The notes below the pieces were generated by a model. It made no database searches and was not told the DNA's origin. It was given only the letters and a program-made list of their open reading frames with translations. A stretch of DNA of 64,000 bases, from the NCBI GenBank assembly GCA_040222855.1, contig JAVKCD010000003.1:186001-250000 (forward strand). Direction: 5' to 3'. Positions 16,021 to 25,060 of the stretch are shown here, one piece after another (the stretch's first letter is position 1; every line of letters starts with the position of its first letter). A program made the translations under genes and the position numbers. This DNA comes from Phycisphaeraceae bacterium. Lineage in GTDB: Bacteria; Planctomycetota; Phycisphaerae; Phycisphaerales; Phycisphaeraceae.

Positions 16021-18096
16021 CTACCCCACCAACAACCCCGTGTGCCGCAAGAGCGCCTCAATCTCCGGCTCACGACCCCGAAACGACTTAAAAACCGCCA
16101 TCGGATGCTCACCACCCCCGAGCGCCAGCACCGTATCCCGAAACCTTCGCCCCAACTCGGACACCGAATCATCATCCCCCAGACCCGCCTCCTCAAACGC
16201 CGCAAACGCATCCGCACTGAGCACCTCAGCCCACTTGTAACTGTAATACCCCGCCGAATAGCCGCCCGCAAAAATGTGACTAAACGAACACAAAAACCGA
16301 TCATCATCCGTCGCCGGCATAGGCGAAACCGCCCGACTGATCTCACGATAAACCTCCAACGCACTCCGATCACCCACCCCCTCGTGATGCAACGCCAGAT
16401 CCGTTAAAGCAAACTCCACCTGCCGAAGCGTCATCCACCCCGCCATATACACCCGCGCCGCCACCAGCTTCTCAAACAACTCATCCGGCAACCGCTCGCC
16501 CGTCTCCACATGCTCCGTCATCCCCATCAGCGTCGGCTTGTGATAACACCAGTTCTCCATGAACTGACTCGCCAACTCGACCGCATCCCACTCCACACCA
16601 CTGATCCCCGAAACATCCGCAACGTCCACCGTGGTCAACATCCCCTGCAAACCATGGCCAAACTCATGAAACAACGTCTCAACCTCCCGGAAACTCATCA
16701 GCGAAGGCGTCCCGTCCACAGGCGGAGTCCCGTTACAAACGATATGCACCACCGGCAACTGCAACCCGCCCTCCCGCATCATCCTCGGCAGACAACCGCC
16801 CATCCACGCACCCCCACGCTTGTCAACAGGCCGCGCATAAGGATCAACATAAAAACCCGCCACTTCCACACCAGCCTCGTCCAGCACTCGGTAATACCGC
16901 ACGTCCTCATGCCACACCGGCGCAACCCCCTCCGTCTCCTCAAACGTCACCCCAAACAACCGCTCACAAACCGAAAACAACCCCAACAGCACCTTCGGCA
17001 ACGGGAAATAAGGCCGCAACTCCTCATCCGTAAAACCAAACCGCTCCTCACTCAACCGCTCACGCCAGAACGGCACATCCCAGTGCGCAAACTCACCCTC
17101 GTGCCCTCGCGCCACCGCAAAGCCTCGCAGTTCCTCAAGCTCCTTCGACGCCATAGGCTTCGACGCCTCCACCAGCCCCCCAAGCATCTCCCGCACCCCA
17201 TCCACACTCGGAGCCATCTTCGCGTCCAGGCTGTACTCAGCGTGTGACTTAAATCCCAACAGACCCGCGTTCTCCGCCCTCAACGCCAGAATCCGATCGA
17301 TCAACGGCGAGTTATCCAGCTTACCGCTCGACGCCTTCGTGCTCGACGCCCGATACACCAACTCACGCTGCGCCCGATTCCGACTGTGCTCCATGAACGG
17401 ACCCAGAATCGGATAGTCCAGCGTCACCCGCCAAGGACCCGCCTCCGCCGTCGCCTCCGACCCCTCGTTCTTCTCCCGATACGAAGCCGCCGTCAACTGC
17501 CGCAGTCCTTTAGGCCATCCCTCCACATCCCCCGCGTCCGTCACGATCAACTCGTAAGCCTTCGTCGCGTCCAAAACATGATTCGAAAAATCTGTCGCCA
17601 GCTTCGATAGCTCCTGCGCAATCTCATCAAACCGCGCCTTCGCCTCACCCTCCAGACCCACGCCCGACCGCTCCGCCGCCCGAATCCGCAGCTCAACCGC
17701 CCGCTGCTGTGCCCGACTAAGCCCACCCCACTCCGCCCCATCCCGTAGCCCCACCAACGCTTCAAATATCGGCCGACTCTGACCCATCCGCAAACCAAAC
17801 GCCACCACCTCCGGCTGCACCGCCTCATAAGCCTCTCGAAGCGCCTCCGAGTTCTTCACCGACATCAGATGCGCCACCGTCGACCAGAAATACGCAAACC
17901 GAATCTCCAGCCGCTCCAACGGCTCCATCACCCCCGCCCAACTCGCCGTCGCCGACTTCTCGATCGACTCAAACCCCGCCACCACCTCCGCCAACGCACC
18001 CCGTACCCCAGGCTCCACATGCCCCACCTCAATCCGATCAAACGCCGGAAGCCCCTCAGTCGCCAGCAACGGATTCTCAACAACCATCATCGTCAT
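16021..18096 (-). CDS. prlC: M3 family zinc oligopeptidase (oligopeptidase A-like)
   Basis: A 691-residue cytosolic metallopeptidase, the usual length of oligopeptidase A (PrlC/OpdA). The zinc motif HEFGH is at about 477-481 within LFHEFGHGLQ. The third ligand Glu lies in WDAVELASQFMENW about 28 residues later. Other M3 hallmarks are GGCLPRMM, FSHIFAGGYSAGYYSYKWAE with the substrate-binding Tyr pair near 620, and a helical N-terminal half. Such enzymes clear short peptides, including cleaved signal peptides. The gene is downstream of pckG but a terminator and a 190-base gap separate them. A TATGAG hexamer and GAGG precede the ATG. The gene symbol reflects family resemblance only. Confidence 0.88.
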   Translation of the reverse strand: MTMMVVENPLLATEGLPAFDRIEVGHVEPGVRGALAEVVAGFESIEKSATASWAGVMEPLERLEIRFAYFWSTVAHLMSVKNSEALREAYEAVQPEVVAFGLRMGQSRPIFEALVGLRDGAEWGGLSRAQQRAVELRIRAAERSGVGLEGEAKARFDEIAQELSKLATDFSNHVLDATKAYELIVTDAGDVEGWPKGLRQLTAASYREKNEGSEATAEAGPWRVTLDYPILGPFMEHSRNRAQRELVYRASSTKASSGKLDNSPLIDRILALRAENAGLLGFKSHAEYSLDAKMAPSVDGVREMLGGLVEASKPMASKELEELRGFAVARGHEGEFAHWDVPFWRERLSEERFGFTDEELRPYFPLPKVLLGLFSVCERLFGVTFEETEGVAPVWHEDVRYYRVLDEAGVEVAGFYVDPYARPVDKRGGAWMGGCLPRMMREGGLQLPVVHIVCNGTPPVDGTPSLMSFREVETLFHEFGHGLQGMLTTVDVADVSGISGVEWDAVELASQFMENWCYHKPTLMGMTEHVETGERLPDELFEKLVAARVYMAGWMTLRQVEFALTDLALHHEGVGDRSALEVYREISRAVSPMPATDDDRFLCSFSHIFAGGYSAGYYSYKWAEVLSADAFAAFEEAGLGDDDSVSELGRRFRDTVLALGGGEHPMAVFKSFRGREPEIEALLRHTGLLVG

Positions 18097-18153
18097 CTCA
18101 ACCTCATATCGACGTGATCACGTCTAAATCAAAAGAACACCAGCAACTACGAG

Positions 18154-18173
18154 CCCCAGGCGCGAGCCTGGGG
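18154..18173. repeat. REP-like palindrome with GCGA loop
   Basis: CCCCAGGC (18154-18161), loop GCGA (18162-18165), GCCTGGGG (18166-18173): an 8-bp perfect stem with a GNRA tetraloop. It lacks a T-run on either side. Intergenic palindromes of this shape are typical of REP elements, which are dispersed in many copies. This is the only copy I noticed in the window. Confidence 0.6.
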
Positions 18174-18240
18174 TGCCAACATCAAACCACCACCGTCAAG
18201 CAAAGTGTATCCCATCACCACCCCATCATGACGCCCCAAC

Positions 18241-18270
18241 AAAAAACCCCCGCCGCTCACACGACGGGGG
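18241..18270 (-). terminator. Rho-independent terminator of pckG
   Basis: On the minus strand CCCCCGTCG, loop TGTGAG, CGGCGGGGG (9 bp, one G-T wobble) is followed by six T. It lies 20 bases after the pckG stop codon. Confidence 0.88.
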
Positions 18271-18289
18271 TTCATCAATCAACCTCAAC

Positions 18290-20164
18290 TCAACCCTTCG
18301 CCGCCTTCAACCGCGACTCAAGATCATTCAACTCCGCCGCCAACGCCGCCGGCAGCTTGTCACCAAACGTCGCGAAGTGCTCACGCATCGAGTCCATCTC
18401 CGACAACCAGCCATCCACATCCACGCTCATCAGCTCCTCGTAATCCTCATCAGGAAGATCAAGACCACTCAGATCCAGCGATCCCTTAGCCGGCATCTTG
18501 CCCAGAGGCGTGTCAATCGCCTCCGCCTTCCCGTCACAACGCTCCGCCACCCACTTCAGCACACGACTGTTATCACCAAAACCGGGCCACAGCCACTTGC
18601 CCTCAGGACTCTTGCGGAACCAGTTCACATAGAAAATCCTCGGCATCCCGCCCTCAGGCAAAGACCCGCCTACCTTCGCACCAAGCTCCAGCCAGTGACG
18701 CCAGTAGTCCGCCATGTGGTATCCACAGAACGGCAGCATCGCCATCGGATCACGTCGCAGCACACCCACCTTCCCCGCCGCCGCCGCCGTCTTCTCACTG
18801 CTCATCACCGAACCAAGGAACGTCCCGTGCTGCCACGAAGATGCCTCCGTAATCAGCGGGACAACCGAAGCACGACGACCACCAAACAAAATCGCATCAA
18901 TCGGCACACCCTTCGGGTCCTGCCACTCATCAGCGATCACCGGGCACTGCGCCGCCGGTGCCGTAAAACGCGCATTCGGATGCGACGCCGTCTGCTCCGA
19001 ATATGGACGCCAGTCATTCCCGTGCCAGTCAATCAGATGCGCAGGCGGCTCATCCGTCATCTCTTCCCACCACACATCACCATCATCCGTCAATCCGCAG
19101 TTCGTAAACACCGAGTTCTTCTCGATCGAACGCATCGCGTTCGGGTTCGACTGATCCGATGTCCCAGGAGCCACCCCAAAGAAACCAGCCTCAGGATTGA
19201 TCGCATACAAACGACCCTCCTCCTGACCCTTGCTCGCCTCACCAAACTTCATCCACGCAATGTCGTCGCCGATGCACTCAGCCTTCCAACCCGGAATCGT
19301 TGGCGTCAACATCGCCAGATTCGTCTTCCCACACGCCGACGGGAACGCCGCCGCAATGTACTTCTTGATCCCCTTCGGACCCGTCAGCTTCAGAATCAGC
19401 ATGTGCTCCGCAAGCCATCCCTGCTCCTTCGCCATCACCGACGCAATCCGCAAGGCAAAACACTTCTTGCCCAGCAACGCATTCCCGCCGTAACCCGATC
19501 CGAACGACCAGATCTCCTTCGTCTCAGGGAAATGTGTGATGTACTTGTTGTCCGCATTGCACGGCCACGCCACATCATCAATCTTCTTCCCCGCATCATC
19601 CACCAAAGGCATCCCCACCGAATGCACGCAAGGCACATACTCACCATCGTCGCCCAGCACATCCAACACCTTCTTGCCCACCCGCGTCATGATGTGCATG
19701 TTCGCCACCACATACGCCGAGTCCGTCAACTCCACACCAACATGCGCAATCGGCGAACCCACCGGACCCATGCTAAACGGAATCACATACATCACACGAC
19801 CACGCATGCAGCCCTCAAACAGCGGACGCAGCTTCTTCTTCATCTCATCCGGATCAGCCCAGTTGTTCGTCGGGCCCGCATCACCCTTGCTCTTCGAACA
19901 GATAAACGTCCGGTCCTCCACACGAGCAACATCCGCCGGGTCCGACCGAACCAGAATCGAGTTCGGCCGCTTATCCGGGTTCAGCCACTGAGCCGTCCCG
20001 CCCGCCACCATTAGATCCAGCATCCGCTGGTACTCCTCCGGCGACCCGTCACACCACACAACCTCATCAGGCTGTGTCAGTTCGGCAATATCGGCAACCC
20101 AGGCATTGAGCTTCGCGTGGCTGGTCATCGTGGTCCCTTCGGTCATCGAGGTAGAAGAAGTCAT
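18290..20164 (-). CDS. pckG: Phosphoenolpyruvate carboxykinase, GTP-dependent
   Basis: A 624-residue GTP-type PEPCK, which converts oxaloacetate and GTP to phosphoenolpyruvate, GDP and CO2 at the entry to gluconeogenesis. Recognisable parts are the nucleotide P-loop region [15 protein letters not shown] with the reactive Cys, the [11 protein letters not shown] metal-binding segment, [12 protein letters not shown] and the [20 protein letters not shown] guanine-side region. Length fits the GTP family (about 600-620) rather than the ATP family. The ATG at 20164 has AGGGAG nine bases upstream; an upstream in-frame ATG at 20242 is less likely. A strong terminator follows. The gene is monocistronic. 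Confidence 0.95.
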   Translation of the reverse strand: MTSSTSMTEGTTMTSHAKLNAWVADIAELTQPDEVVWCDGSPEEYQRMLDLMVAGGTAQWLNPDKRPNSILVRSDPADVARVEDRTFICSKSKGDAGPTNNWADPDEMKKKLRPLFEGCMRGRVMYVIPFSMGPVGSPIAHVGVELTDSAYVVANMHIMTRVGKKVLDVLGDDGEYVPCVHSVGMPLVDDAGKKIDDVAWPCNADNKYITHFPETKEIWSFGSGYGGNALLGKKCFALRIASVMAKEQGWLAEHMLILKLTGPKGIKKYIAAAFPSACGKTNLAMLTPTIPGWKAECIGDDIAWMKFGEASKGQEEGRLYAINPEAGFFGVAPGTSDQSNPNAMRSIEKNSVFTNCGLTDDGDVWWEEMTDEPPAHLIDWHGNDWRPYSEQTASHPNARFTAPAAQCPVIADEWQDPKGVPIDAILFGGRRASVVPLITEASSWQHGTFLGSVMSSEKTAAAAGKVGVLRRDPMAMLPFCGYHMADYWRHWLELGAKVGGSLPEGGMPRIFYVNWFRKSPEGKWLWPGFGDNSRVLKWVAERCDGKAEAIDTPLGKMPAKGSLDLSGLDLPDEDYEELMSVDVDGWLSEMDSMREHFATFGDKLPAALAAELNDLESRLKAAKG

Positions 20165-20293
20165 CAATCTGGCTCCCTGTTGAGGTAGTGGCGGCAGCGG
20201 CACCCGACGACACGCCAGGCGATCCCGACCAACGGCTCCCAAGCCTCTCGACTATGAAACCAAAGGTCATCTTCTAAAATACCAATCGGTCTT

Positions 20294-21580
20294 TTATTCC
20301 GCAACCGGGAGCACGAATAGTCCCTCAGATTCTTCAATCGGTCCGTCCCCGCCGCCTGAACCAATCACCCCCCCCAAACCCCCCTCACCCCCGGCATCAA
20401 CCGACCCACCCGAACCCAACTCAGGCGCAACCCCCTGAAAATCCAAACCTTCCGACGCCCCCTCCCCCTCCTCCACCGGCAACACCCCCGCCAGCATCGC
20501 CGCACGCTCCAGCGTCTCAGGTCCCGTCCCGATCGCTGACAAAATCCCCCGCTCATCCACCACCACATAAGCCGGCACCCGCGCCACCCCAGCAGCCTCC
20601 AGCGACAACACCTCCTCACCCGACACCCAACCCTGAGCACCATCCCAACCCACCAACTCCGCCGGCCGCACCACGCCACCCACCACCACAACCCGAACCT
20701 CAATCGGCAACATCCCCCGCACTGCCCGCAACCGCTCGAGCGCCGCCAACGCCCCCGCATCCAACGCCCGCCCCCAAGGCCAGAACACCGCCGCGTGAAC
20801 CCGTGACCCATCACTCGGCGTCCGCATCTCCAACGCCCGCCGCAACACCGGCGACGCCGCCTGGTCCAGCCGCGACCGAATCATCACCGCACCCGCCAAC
20901 GTCGGGTCCGTCGCACCACGCGCAATCAAAGGCCCCGCCAACGCAGCCGCCGCGCGACCATTCCCCTGCTCAAGCTGCAACGCCACCGTGCGCACAAACA
21001 CCTGCGTTTCAAAGCTGTTTAACACCTGGTTAACTGCGTTCGTGCGCGCCGTATCAACCGATTCCGACAGATAAAGCAGCAACGAGGCCAGCCGATCACC
21101 CCTCGGATCACCCGCAGCCTCCGACTCCCCCAACTCCGCCAGCAACCGCCAAACCGACGCCAGATGATCCGCCTCCGCCGTATCCAGCGTCTCCATCCGA
21201 CCCGCCACACCACGCACCTGAGCCAACCTGAACCCCGCCACCGAAGCCAGATCACGCTCAACCGCCTGACGCGCCAAGCGATAATAGGCCGCCGCACGCA
21301 GCGTCTCCGCCATCAAACGATCCTCAGGCTCCCGCAGCACATCCGCCAGGCGCTCCGCACGCCCCGCCAACGCCAGCAGATCCCCAGGCGGGGTCCCCGC
21401 CTCACGAAGCCGCGGCAACGCCCCCGCCACCAGGTCACGCAACTCACCCACCCGATCCCGCTCCTCAACAACCTCTTGCGCCTCCTCCGCGACAGTAGGC
21501 TCCACAACCTCCAACACCTGCGCCCACACCACCCCGGACATCAATAAACCAAGCAAAACACCAGACAAAACACCACGCAT
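20294..21580 (-). CDS. Secreted protein with thioredoxin-like domain lacking CxxC
   Basis: A 428-residue protein with a signal peptide (hydrophobic core LSGVLLGLLMSGVVWA, cleavage after about residue 20). Residues 25-260 are helical, Ala/Leu/Arg rich and repeat-like, resembling TPR-type solenoids. Residues about 265-375 look like a thioredoxin fold: a first strand VHAAVFWPWG, a long helix, then VARVPAYVVVDERG, which matches the cis-Pro region of thioredoxins and TlpA proteins. The CxxC pair is absent, so no disulphide chemistry is expected. The last 50 residues are a Gly/Glu/Ser-rich tail. The start codon overlaps the stop of the upstream gene (TGATG), indicating coupling. Function is unknown. 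Confidence 0.65.
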   Translation of the reverse strand: MRGVLSGVLLGLLMSGVVWAQVLEVVEPTVAEEAQEVVEERDRVGELRDLVAGALPRLREAGTPPGDLLALAGRAERLADVLREPEDRLMAETLRAAAYYRLARQAVERDLASVAGFRLAQVRGVAGRMETLDTAEADHLASVWRLLAELGESEAAGDPRGDRLASLLLYLSESVDTARTNAVNQVLNSFETQVFVRTVALQLEQGNGRAAAALAGPLIARGATDPTLAGAVMIRSRLDQAASPVLRRALEMRTPSDGSRVHAAVFWPWGRALDAGALAALERLRAVRGMLPIEVRVVVVGGVVRPAELVGWDGAQGWVSGEEVLSLEAAGVARVPAYVVVDERGILSAIGTGPETLERAAMLAGVLPVEEGEGASEGLDFQGVAPELGSGGSVDAGGEGGLGGVIGSGGGDGPIEESEGLFVLPVAE

Positions 21581-22413
21581 CAGCTCGACCCTCCACCACA
21601 GTCCGCTTCCAGATCCAGACAAGCATCCGCCAGCAACAACGCAGGCACCAACGCCCCCGCACCACCCTCAATCGCCAGATGCGTCGTCACATCATGCAAC
21701 TGCTGCTCACCAAACGTCACCGTCGCCGGCCACCGCAAAAACCACGCCAAACCCCAAGGCTGATACGTCGTGTAGTCCGGCTGCGTGTGACCAACGTGAT
21801 AAACCGCCACCCGACCCGCCCGCTCCAGTATCCCCCGATCCCCCGTCACCCGACCCAGCGCCACCAACCCATGCAAGCCCAGCAACTCCCGATACGTCCA
21901 CTCATCCGGCGAGTCATCTGCACCCTGCGCAAACATCGGCTCACCCACCCCGTCAAGGCGTAAATCACCAACCCGCCCAAACGCCCCATCCCGCCACTGC
22001 GCCCCCATCGTGCGCACCCACAACCCATGAATCTCCGCCTCCGCACCTGCGCGCACACCACCCGGCGCGCACACCTCGCCAGCCACCAACCCCGCCCGCC
22101 GCATCAGGTACCCCGCCAGATACCCATACGCCGGTCGATGATGCCCCAATCCATCCGTCCATCGCGTCACCCCCCCATCACCAACCTCAAACCCCGTCTC
22201 CCCCTCAAGACCCAACAACTTCCGCGCCACCGGCAGCAAATCCACCAGCGACCGTACCACTTCACCCGCCCGTGCCCGCGCCGCATGTGGCGAAGCATCA
22301 ACCGCCATCCCGATCGCACGCTGCGCCAGCCCACGAACCACCGGCAGGTAGCGCGTACACTGCTCCCGCACACCGGGTTGATCAGTTGATGACGTTGTCA
22401 GCGGTCGGCTCAC
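21580..22413 (-). CDS. Conserved hypothetical helical protein coupled to the thioredoxin-like gene
   Basis: A 277-residue soluble protein without signal peptide. I do not recognise its family. It is rich in Ala, Gly, Leu and Arg, with aromatic-rich clusters such as HHRPAYGYLAGYLMRR, WTYRELLGLHGLVAL and DYTTYQPWGLAWFLRWP; alternating helices of this kind recall alpha/alpha-barrel or toroid proteins. The GTG at 22413 was chosen because longer versions would run into the divergent Rieske gene. Its TGA overlaps the ATG of the next gene. The two proteins probably work together. Confidence 0.6.
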   Translation of the reverse strand: MSRPLTTSSTDQPGVREQCTRYLPVVRGLAQRAIGMAVDASPHAARARAGEVVRSLVDLLPVARKLLGLEGETGFEVGDGGVTRWTDGLGHHRPAYGYLAGYLMRRAGLVAGEVCAPGGVRAGAEAEIHGLWVRTMGAQWRDGAFGRVGDLRLDGVGEPMFAQGADDSPDEWTYRELLGLHGLVALGRVTGDRGILERAGRVAVYHVGHTQPDYTTYQPWGLAWFLRWPATVTFGEQQLHDVTTHLAIEGGAGALVPALLLADACLDLEADCGGGSS

Positions 22414-22441
22414 ACCCTCGATCCTACGGAGGATGACCCCA

Positions 22442-22768
22442 ATGGCCAACTGGACGCCACTCGGACCCGCCAACGACTTCCCCGAAGGCTGCCAGATCGC
22501 CGCCCACGCCGGCGACACCCCCGTCTGCGTCTTTCGCGTCGAAGGCAAGCTCATCGCCATCGAAAACACCTGCCCCCACGCCGGACTACCCCTCGACCAG
22601 GGCGAACGAAACGGACTCGTCCTCACCTGCCCTTACCACGCCTACACCTTCAACCTCCGTAACGGCGCCAACATCGACGACCCCAACGATGACCCCGTCC
22701 GCCTCCTCCAGGTCCGCGATAACAAAGGCGTCATCGAGGTTAATCCCGACCCCTCCAATCAAGACTAA
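22442..22768 (+). CDS. Small Rieske [2Fe-2S] protein
   Basis: A 108-residue single-domain Rieske protein. Cluster ligands are Cys-44 and His-46 in NTCPHAG and Cys-63 and His-66 in LTCPYHAYTF, the C-x-H...C-x2-H pattern. There is no signal peptide or membrane helix, so it resembles the soluble ferredoxins of dioxygenase systems or NirD subunits rather than the cytochrome bc1 Rieske protein. No oxygenase or nitrite reductase is adjacent, so its redox partner is unknown. GGAGG at 22428-22432 is nine bases before the ATG at 22442; an ATG directly after the GGAGG (22433) is too close to serve as the start. Confidence 0.9.
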   Translation: MANWTPLGPANDFPEGCQIAAHAGDTPVCVFRVEGKLIAIENTCPHAGLPLDQGERNGLVLTCPYHAYTFNLRNGANIDDPNDDPVRLLQVRDNKGVIEVNPDPSNQD

Positions 22769-22821
22769 CTCAACCAATCTGCTTCCACCCCTCAACCCCT
22801 TCCAACCAAGGCAACGACCCA

Positions 22822-24207
22822 ATGATCGACACCGTGCTGACTCAGGCGACTCAAAACCAGGACGACGCCCTTAACCGCCTGATGGACCTCCTCCGCATCC
22901 CCTCCGTAAGCACCGACCCTGCTCACGCCCCCGACTGCCGCCGCGCCGCCGACTGGGTCGCCGACCACCTCCGCGGCTCCGGCCTCACCGCCGAAGTCCT
23001 CGAAACCGGCGGACACCCCGCCGTCGTCGCCAAAGCCCCCGACGACCTCGTTGCCAAACCCACCGCCCCTCGCGTCATCTTCTACGGCCACTACGACGTC
23101 CAGCCACCCGATCCCCTCGACCTCTGGAAGAGCCCCGCCTTCGAACCCGTCATCCGCGATGGCCGCGACGGACCCGCCGTCTTCGCCCGAGGTGCATGCG
23201 ACGACAAAGGCCAGGTCATGATGTTCCTAGAAGCCCTCCGCGCCTACCACGATGCCGGCCAGAAACTCCCCGGACCCATCACCGTCCTCATCGAAGGCGA
23301 AGAAGAGCACGGCAGCAAAAACCTCCCCGCCTTCCTCGAACGCGAAAAAAACCGCCTGGCCGGCGACGTCGTCCTCATCTCCGACACCAGCATGTGGAAG
23401 CCCGGACTCCCCGCCATCTGCACCGCCCTCCGCGGACTCGTCTACTTCGACCTCAAACTCCAGGGCCCCAAAGTCGATCTCCACTCCGGCGTCTACGGCG
23501 GAACCACCGCCAACCCCGCCAACATCCTCACCCGCGTCCTCGGCCAGCTCTTTGACGACGACAACCGCATCAACATCCCCGGCTTCTACGACGACGTCGC
23601 CGAGGTCACCCCCGAGGAAAAAGCCGCCTGGGCTAAGCTCGACTTCAAAGAAGACGACTACTTCGGAGCCATCGGCGGAGCCGCATACGGCGAAAAAGGC
23701 CTCGACACCCTCACCCGTCGCTGGGCTCGCCCCAGCTGCGACATCAACGGCCTCAAAAGCGGCTACATCGGCGAGGGCGCTAAGACCGTCCTCCCCGCCG
23801 TTGCTGGCGCCAAAGTCAGCTTCCGCATCCCCGCCGCCATGAACCCCGCCAAGGTCGCCCGCCAGTTCGAAGACTGGCTCCGCGCCCGCGATGTCGGCCC
23901 CTGCACCTGGGACATCCAGTGCCTGAGCAAAGCCGGCTCCGTCGCGACCCCCACCGACTCACCCTTCATCGAAGCCGCCTCCCGCGCCGTCATCAAAACC
24001 ACCGGCAACCCACCCGCCCTCGTCCGCGAAGGCGCCACCATCCCCGTCGTCGCCGACTTCAAACGCCTCCTCGGACTCGACGCCGTCCTCCTGGGCTTCG
24101 GCCTCGAAACCGACGCCATCCACTCACCCAACGAACACTTCGGCATCAACCGCTTCCGCCTCGGCACCCAAACCCACGCCGCCCTCCTGGCAGAAGTCGC
24201 TGGCTGA
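22822..24207 (+). CDS. M20 family dipeptidase/peptidase
   Basis: A 461-residue M20 metallopeptidase of the dipeptidase type (CNDP/DapE-related). Zinc ligands sit in YGHYDVQPP (first His and following Asp), GACDDKGQ, IEGEEEHGS (catalytic and bridging Glu), ISDTSMW and the C-terminal IHSPNEHFGI. A dimerisation/lid domain with HSGVYGGTTANP falls in the middle (about 215-330). These enzymes cleave dipeptides and short peptides. It lies 53 bases after the Rieske gene in the same orientation and may share its transcript. It is cytosolic by lack of a signal peptide. Confidence 0.92.
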   Translation: MIDTVLTQATQNQDDALNRLMDLLRIPSVSTDPAHAPDCRRAADWVADHLRGSGLTAEVLETGGHPAVVAKAPDDLVAKPTAPRVIFYGHYDVQPPDPLDLWKSPAFEPVIRDGRDGPAVFARGACDDKGQVMMFLEALRAYHDAGQKLPGPITVLIEGEEEHGSKNLPAFLEREKNRLAGDVVLISDTSMWKPGLPAICTALRGLVYFDLKLQGPKVDLHSGVYGGTTANPANILTRVLGQLFDDDNRINIPGFYDDVAEVTPEEKAAWAKLDFKEDDYFGAIGGAAYGEKGLDTLTRRWARPSCDINGLKSGYIGEGAKTVLPAVAGAKVSFRIPAAMNPAKVARQFEDWLRARDVGPCTWDIQCLSKAGSVATPTDSPFIEAASRAVIKTTGNPPALVREGATIPVVADFKRLLGLDAVLLGFGLETDAIHSPNEHFGINRFRLGTQTHAALLAEVAG

Positions 24208-24221
24208 CTATGTGATCCTGA

Positions 24222-25028
24222 TCACCGCCCCGCCGCAGCACGATCCAGAAACCACGTCAGATTCCCCGGCTCACCTTCCAGATGATCCGGCGCAAATCGC
24301 TCAGGATCGATCCCCGTGATCGGCAGGTTCCTCCGATCAGTCTCTCCCGTCGCCAGCAGGTCCGCGATCGCCCGCAGCTTCTCCGCCTTGCCCGCACCCA
24401 CCAGCAGCGGCGCGATCTCCCGCGCCGCGTTGATCAGCGGAAACGTCATCGTCACCCGATCAGGCGGGGTCACCTTCGGCCCCGCATTCACCACGATCCA
24501 CCGATCATCCGCATCGATCGCCTCGGTCTCCGGAAACAGCGACGCCGTATGCGCATCCCCGCCCATGCCCAGCAGCACAAAGTCCAGCCGCGGGATCGAG
24601 TTCGACGGGACGGACCCACCCTTGAGATCAAAAACCTCCGCGAGTTCAGCCTCATAAGCCCCCGCCGGGTCCTGATCCATCACCGGCATCGGGTGCTTCT
24701 GCCGCGCCTTCATCGGTACGTGATCCGCCAGCGCCTCGCGGATCATCTTCCAGTTGCTCTTCTCATCATGAAACGGCACCCGCCGCTCATCAACGATCCA
24801 CAGATGCGTCCGCTCCCACGGCAGCCCGCGAAACAGCGGGTCCGTCATCAACCGCACATAAAACGGCTCAGGCGTCCCCCCGCCGGACAACGCCATGTGA
24901 AACACACCACGCTCCTCAACCGCCCGCGTCGCACTGCTCAGCACCGCACGGCCGAGTTGCTCGAACAGGTCTTCAACATCAGGGGCGACACAGATCGAAC
25001 CGGGCAGAGTCAAGGCGGGGACAGTCAC
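24222..25028 (-). CDS. pgl: 6-phosphogluconolactonase
   Basis: A 268-residue 6-phosphogluconolactonase of the DevB/SOL family, hydrolysing 6-phosphogluconolactone in the oxidative pentose phosphate pathway. Hallmarks are ALSGGGTPEPFY near the N-terminal third, the WIVDERRVP segment, NWKMIREALAD, LLGMGGDAHTASLFP and the late MTFPLINAARE. It starts with GTG at 25028, with GGAG eight bases upstream; an upstream open stretch overlapping zwf is not part of the protein. It lies 32 bases after zwf in the same orientation, so zwf-pgl form an operon for the first two steps of the pathway. Confidence 0.92.
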   Translation of the reverse strand: MTVPALTLPGSICVAPDVEDLFEQLGRAVLSSATRAVEERGVFHMALSGGGTPEPFYVRLMTDPLFRGLPWERTHLWIVDERRVPFHDEKSNWKMIREALADHVPMKARQKHPMPVMDQDPAGAYEAELAEVFDLKGGSVPSNSIPRLDFVLLGMGGDAHTASLFPETEAIDADDRWIVVNAGPKVTPPDRVTMTFPLINAAREIAPLLVGAGKAEKLRAIADLLATGETDRRNLPITGIDPERFAPDHLEGEPGNLTWFLDRAAAGR

Positions 25029-25060
25029 GGGCAACTCCGAACTCAAAGGGGTTATCAGGA

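Noticed and set aside
20100-20242. A longer PckG N-terminus starting at 20242
   Set aside because: The AGGGAG ribosome site and the family's usual N-terminus fit the ATG at 20164; the extra residues are Arg/Pro-rich and not conserved.
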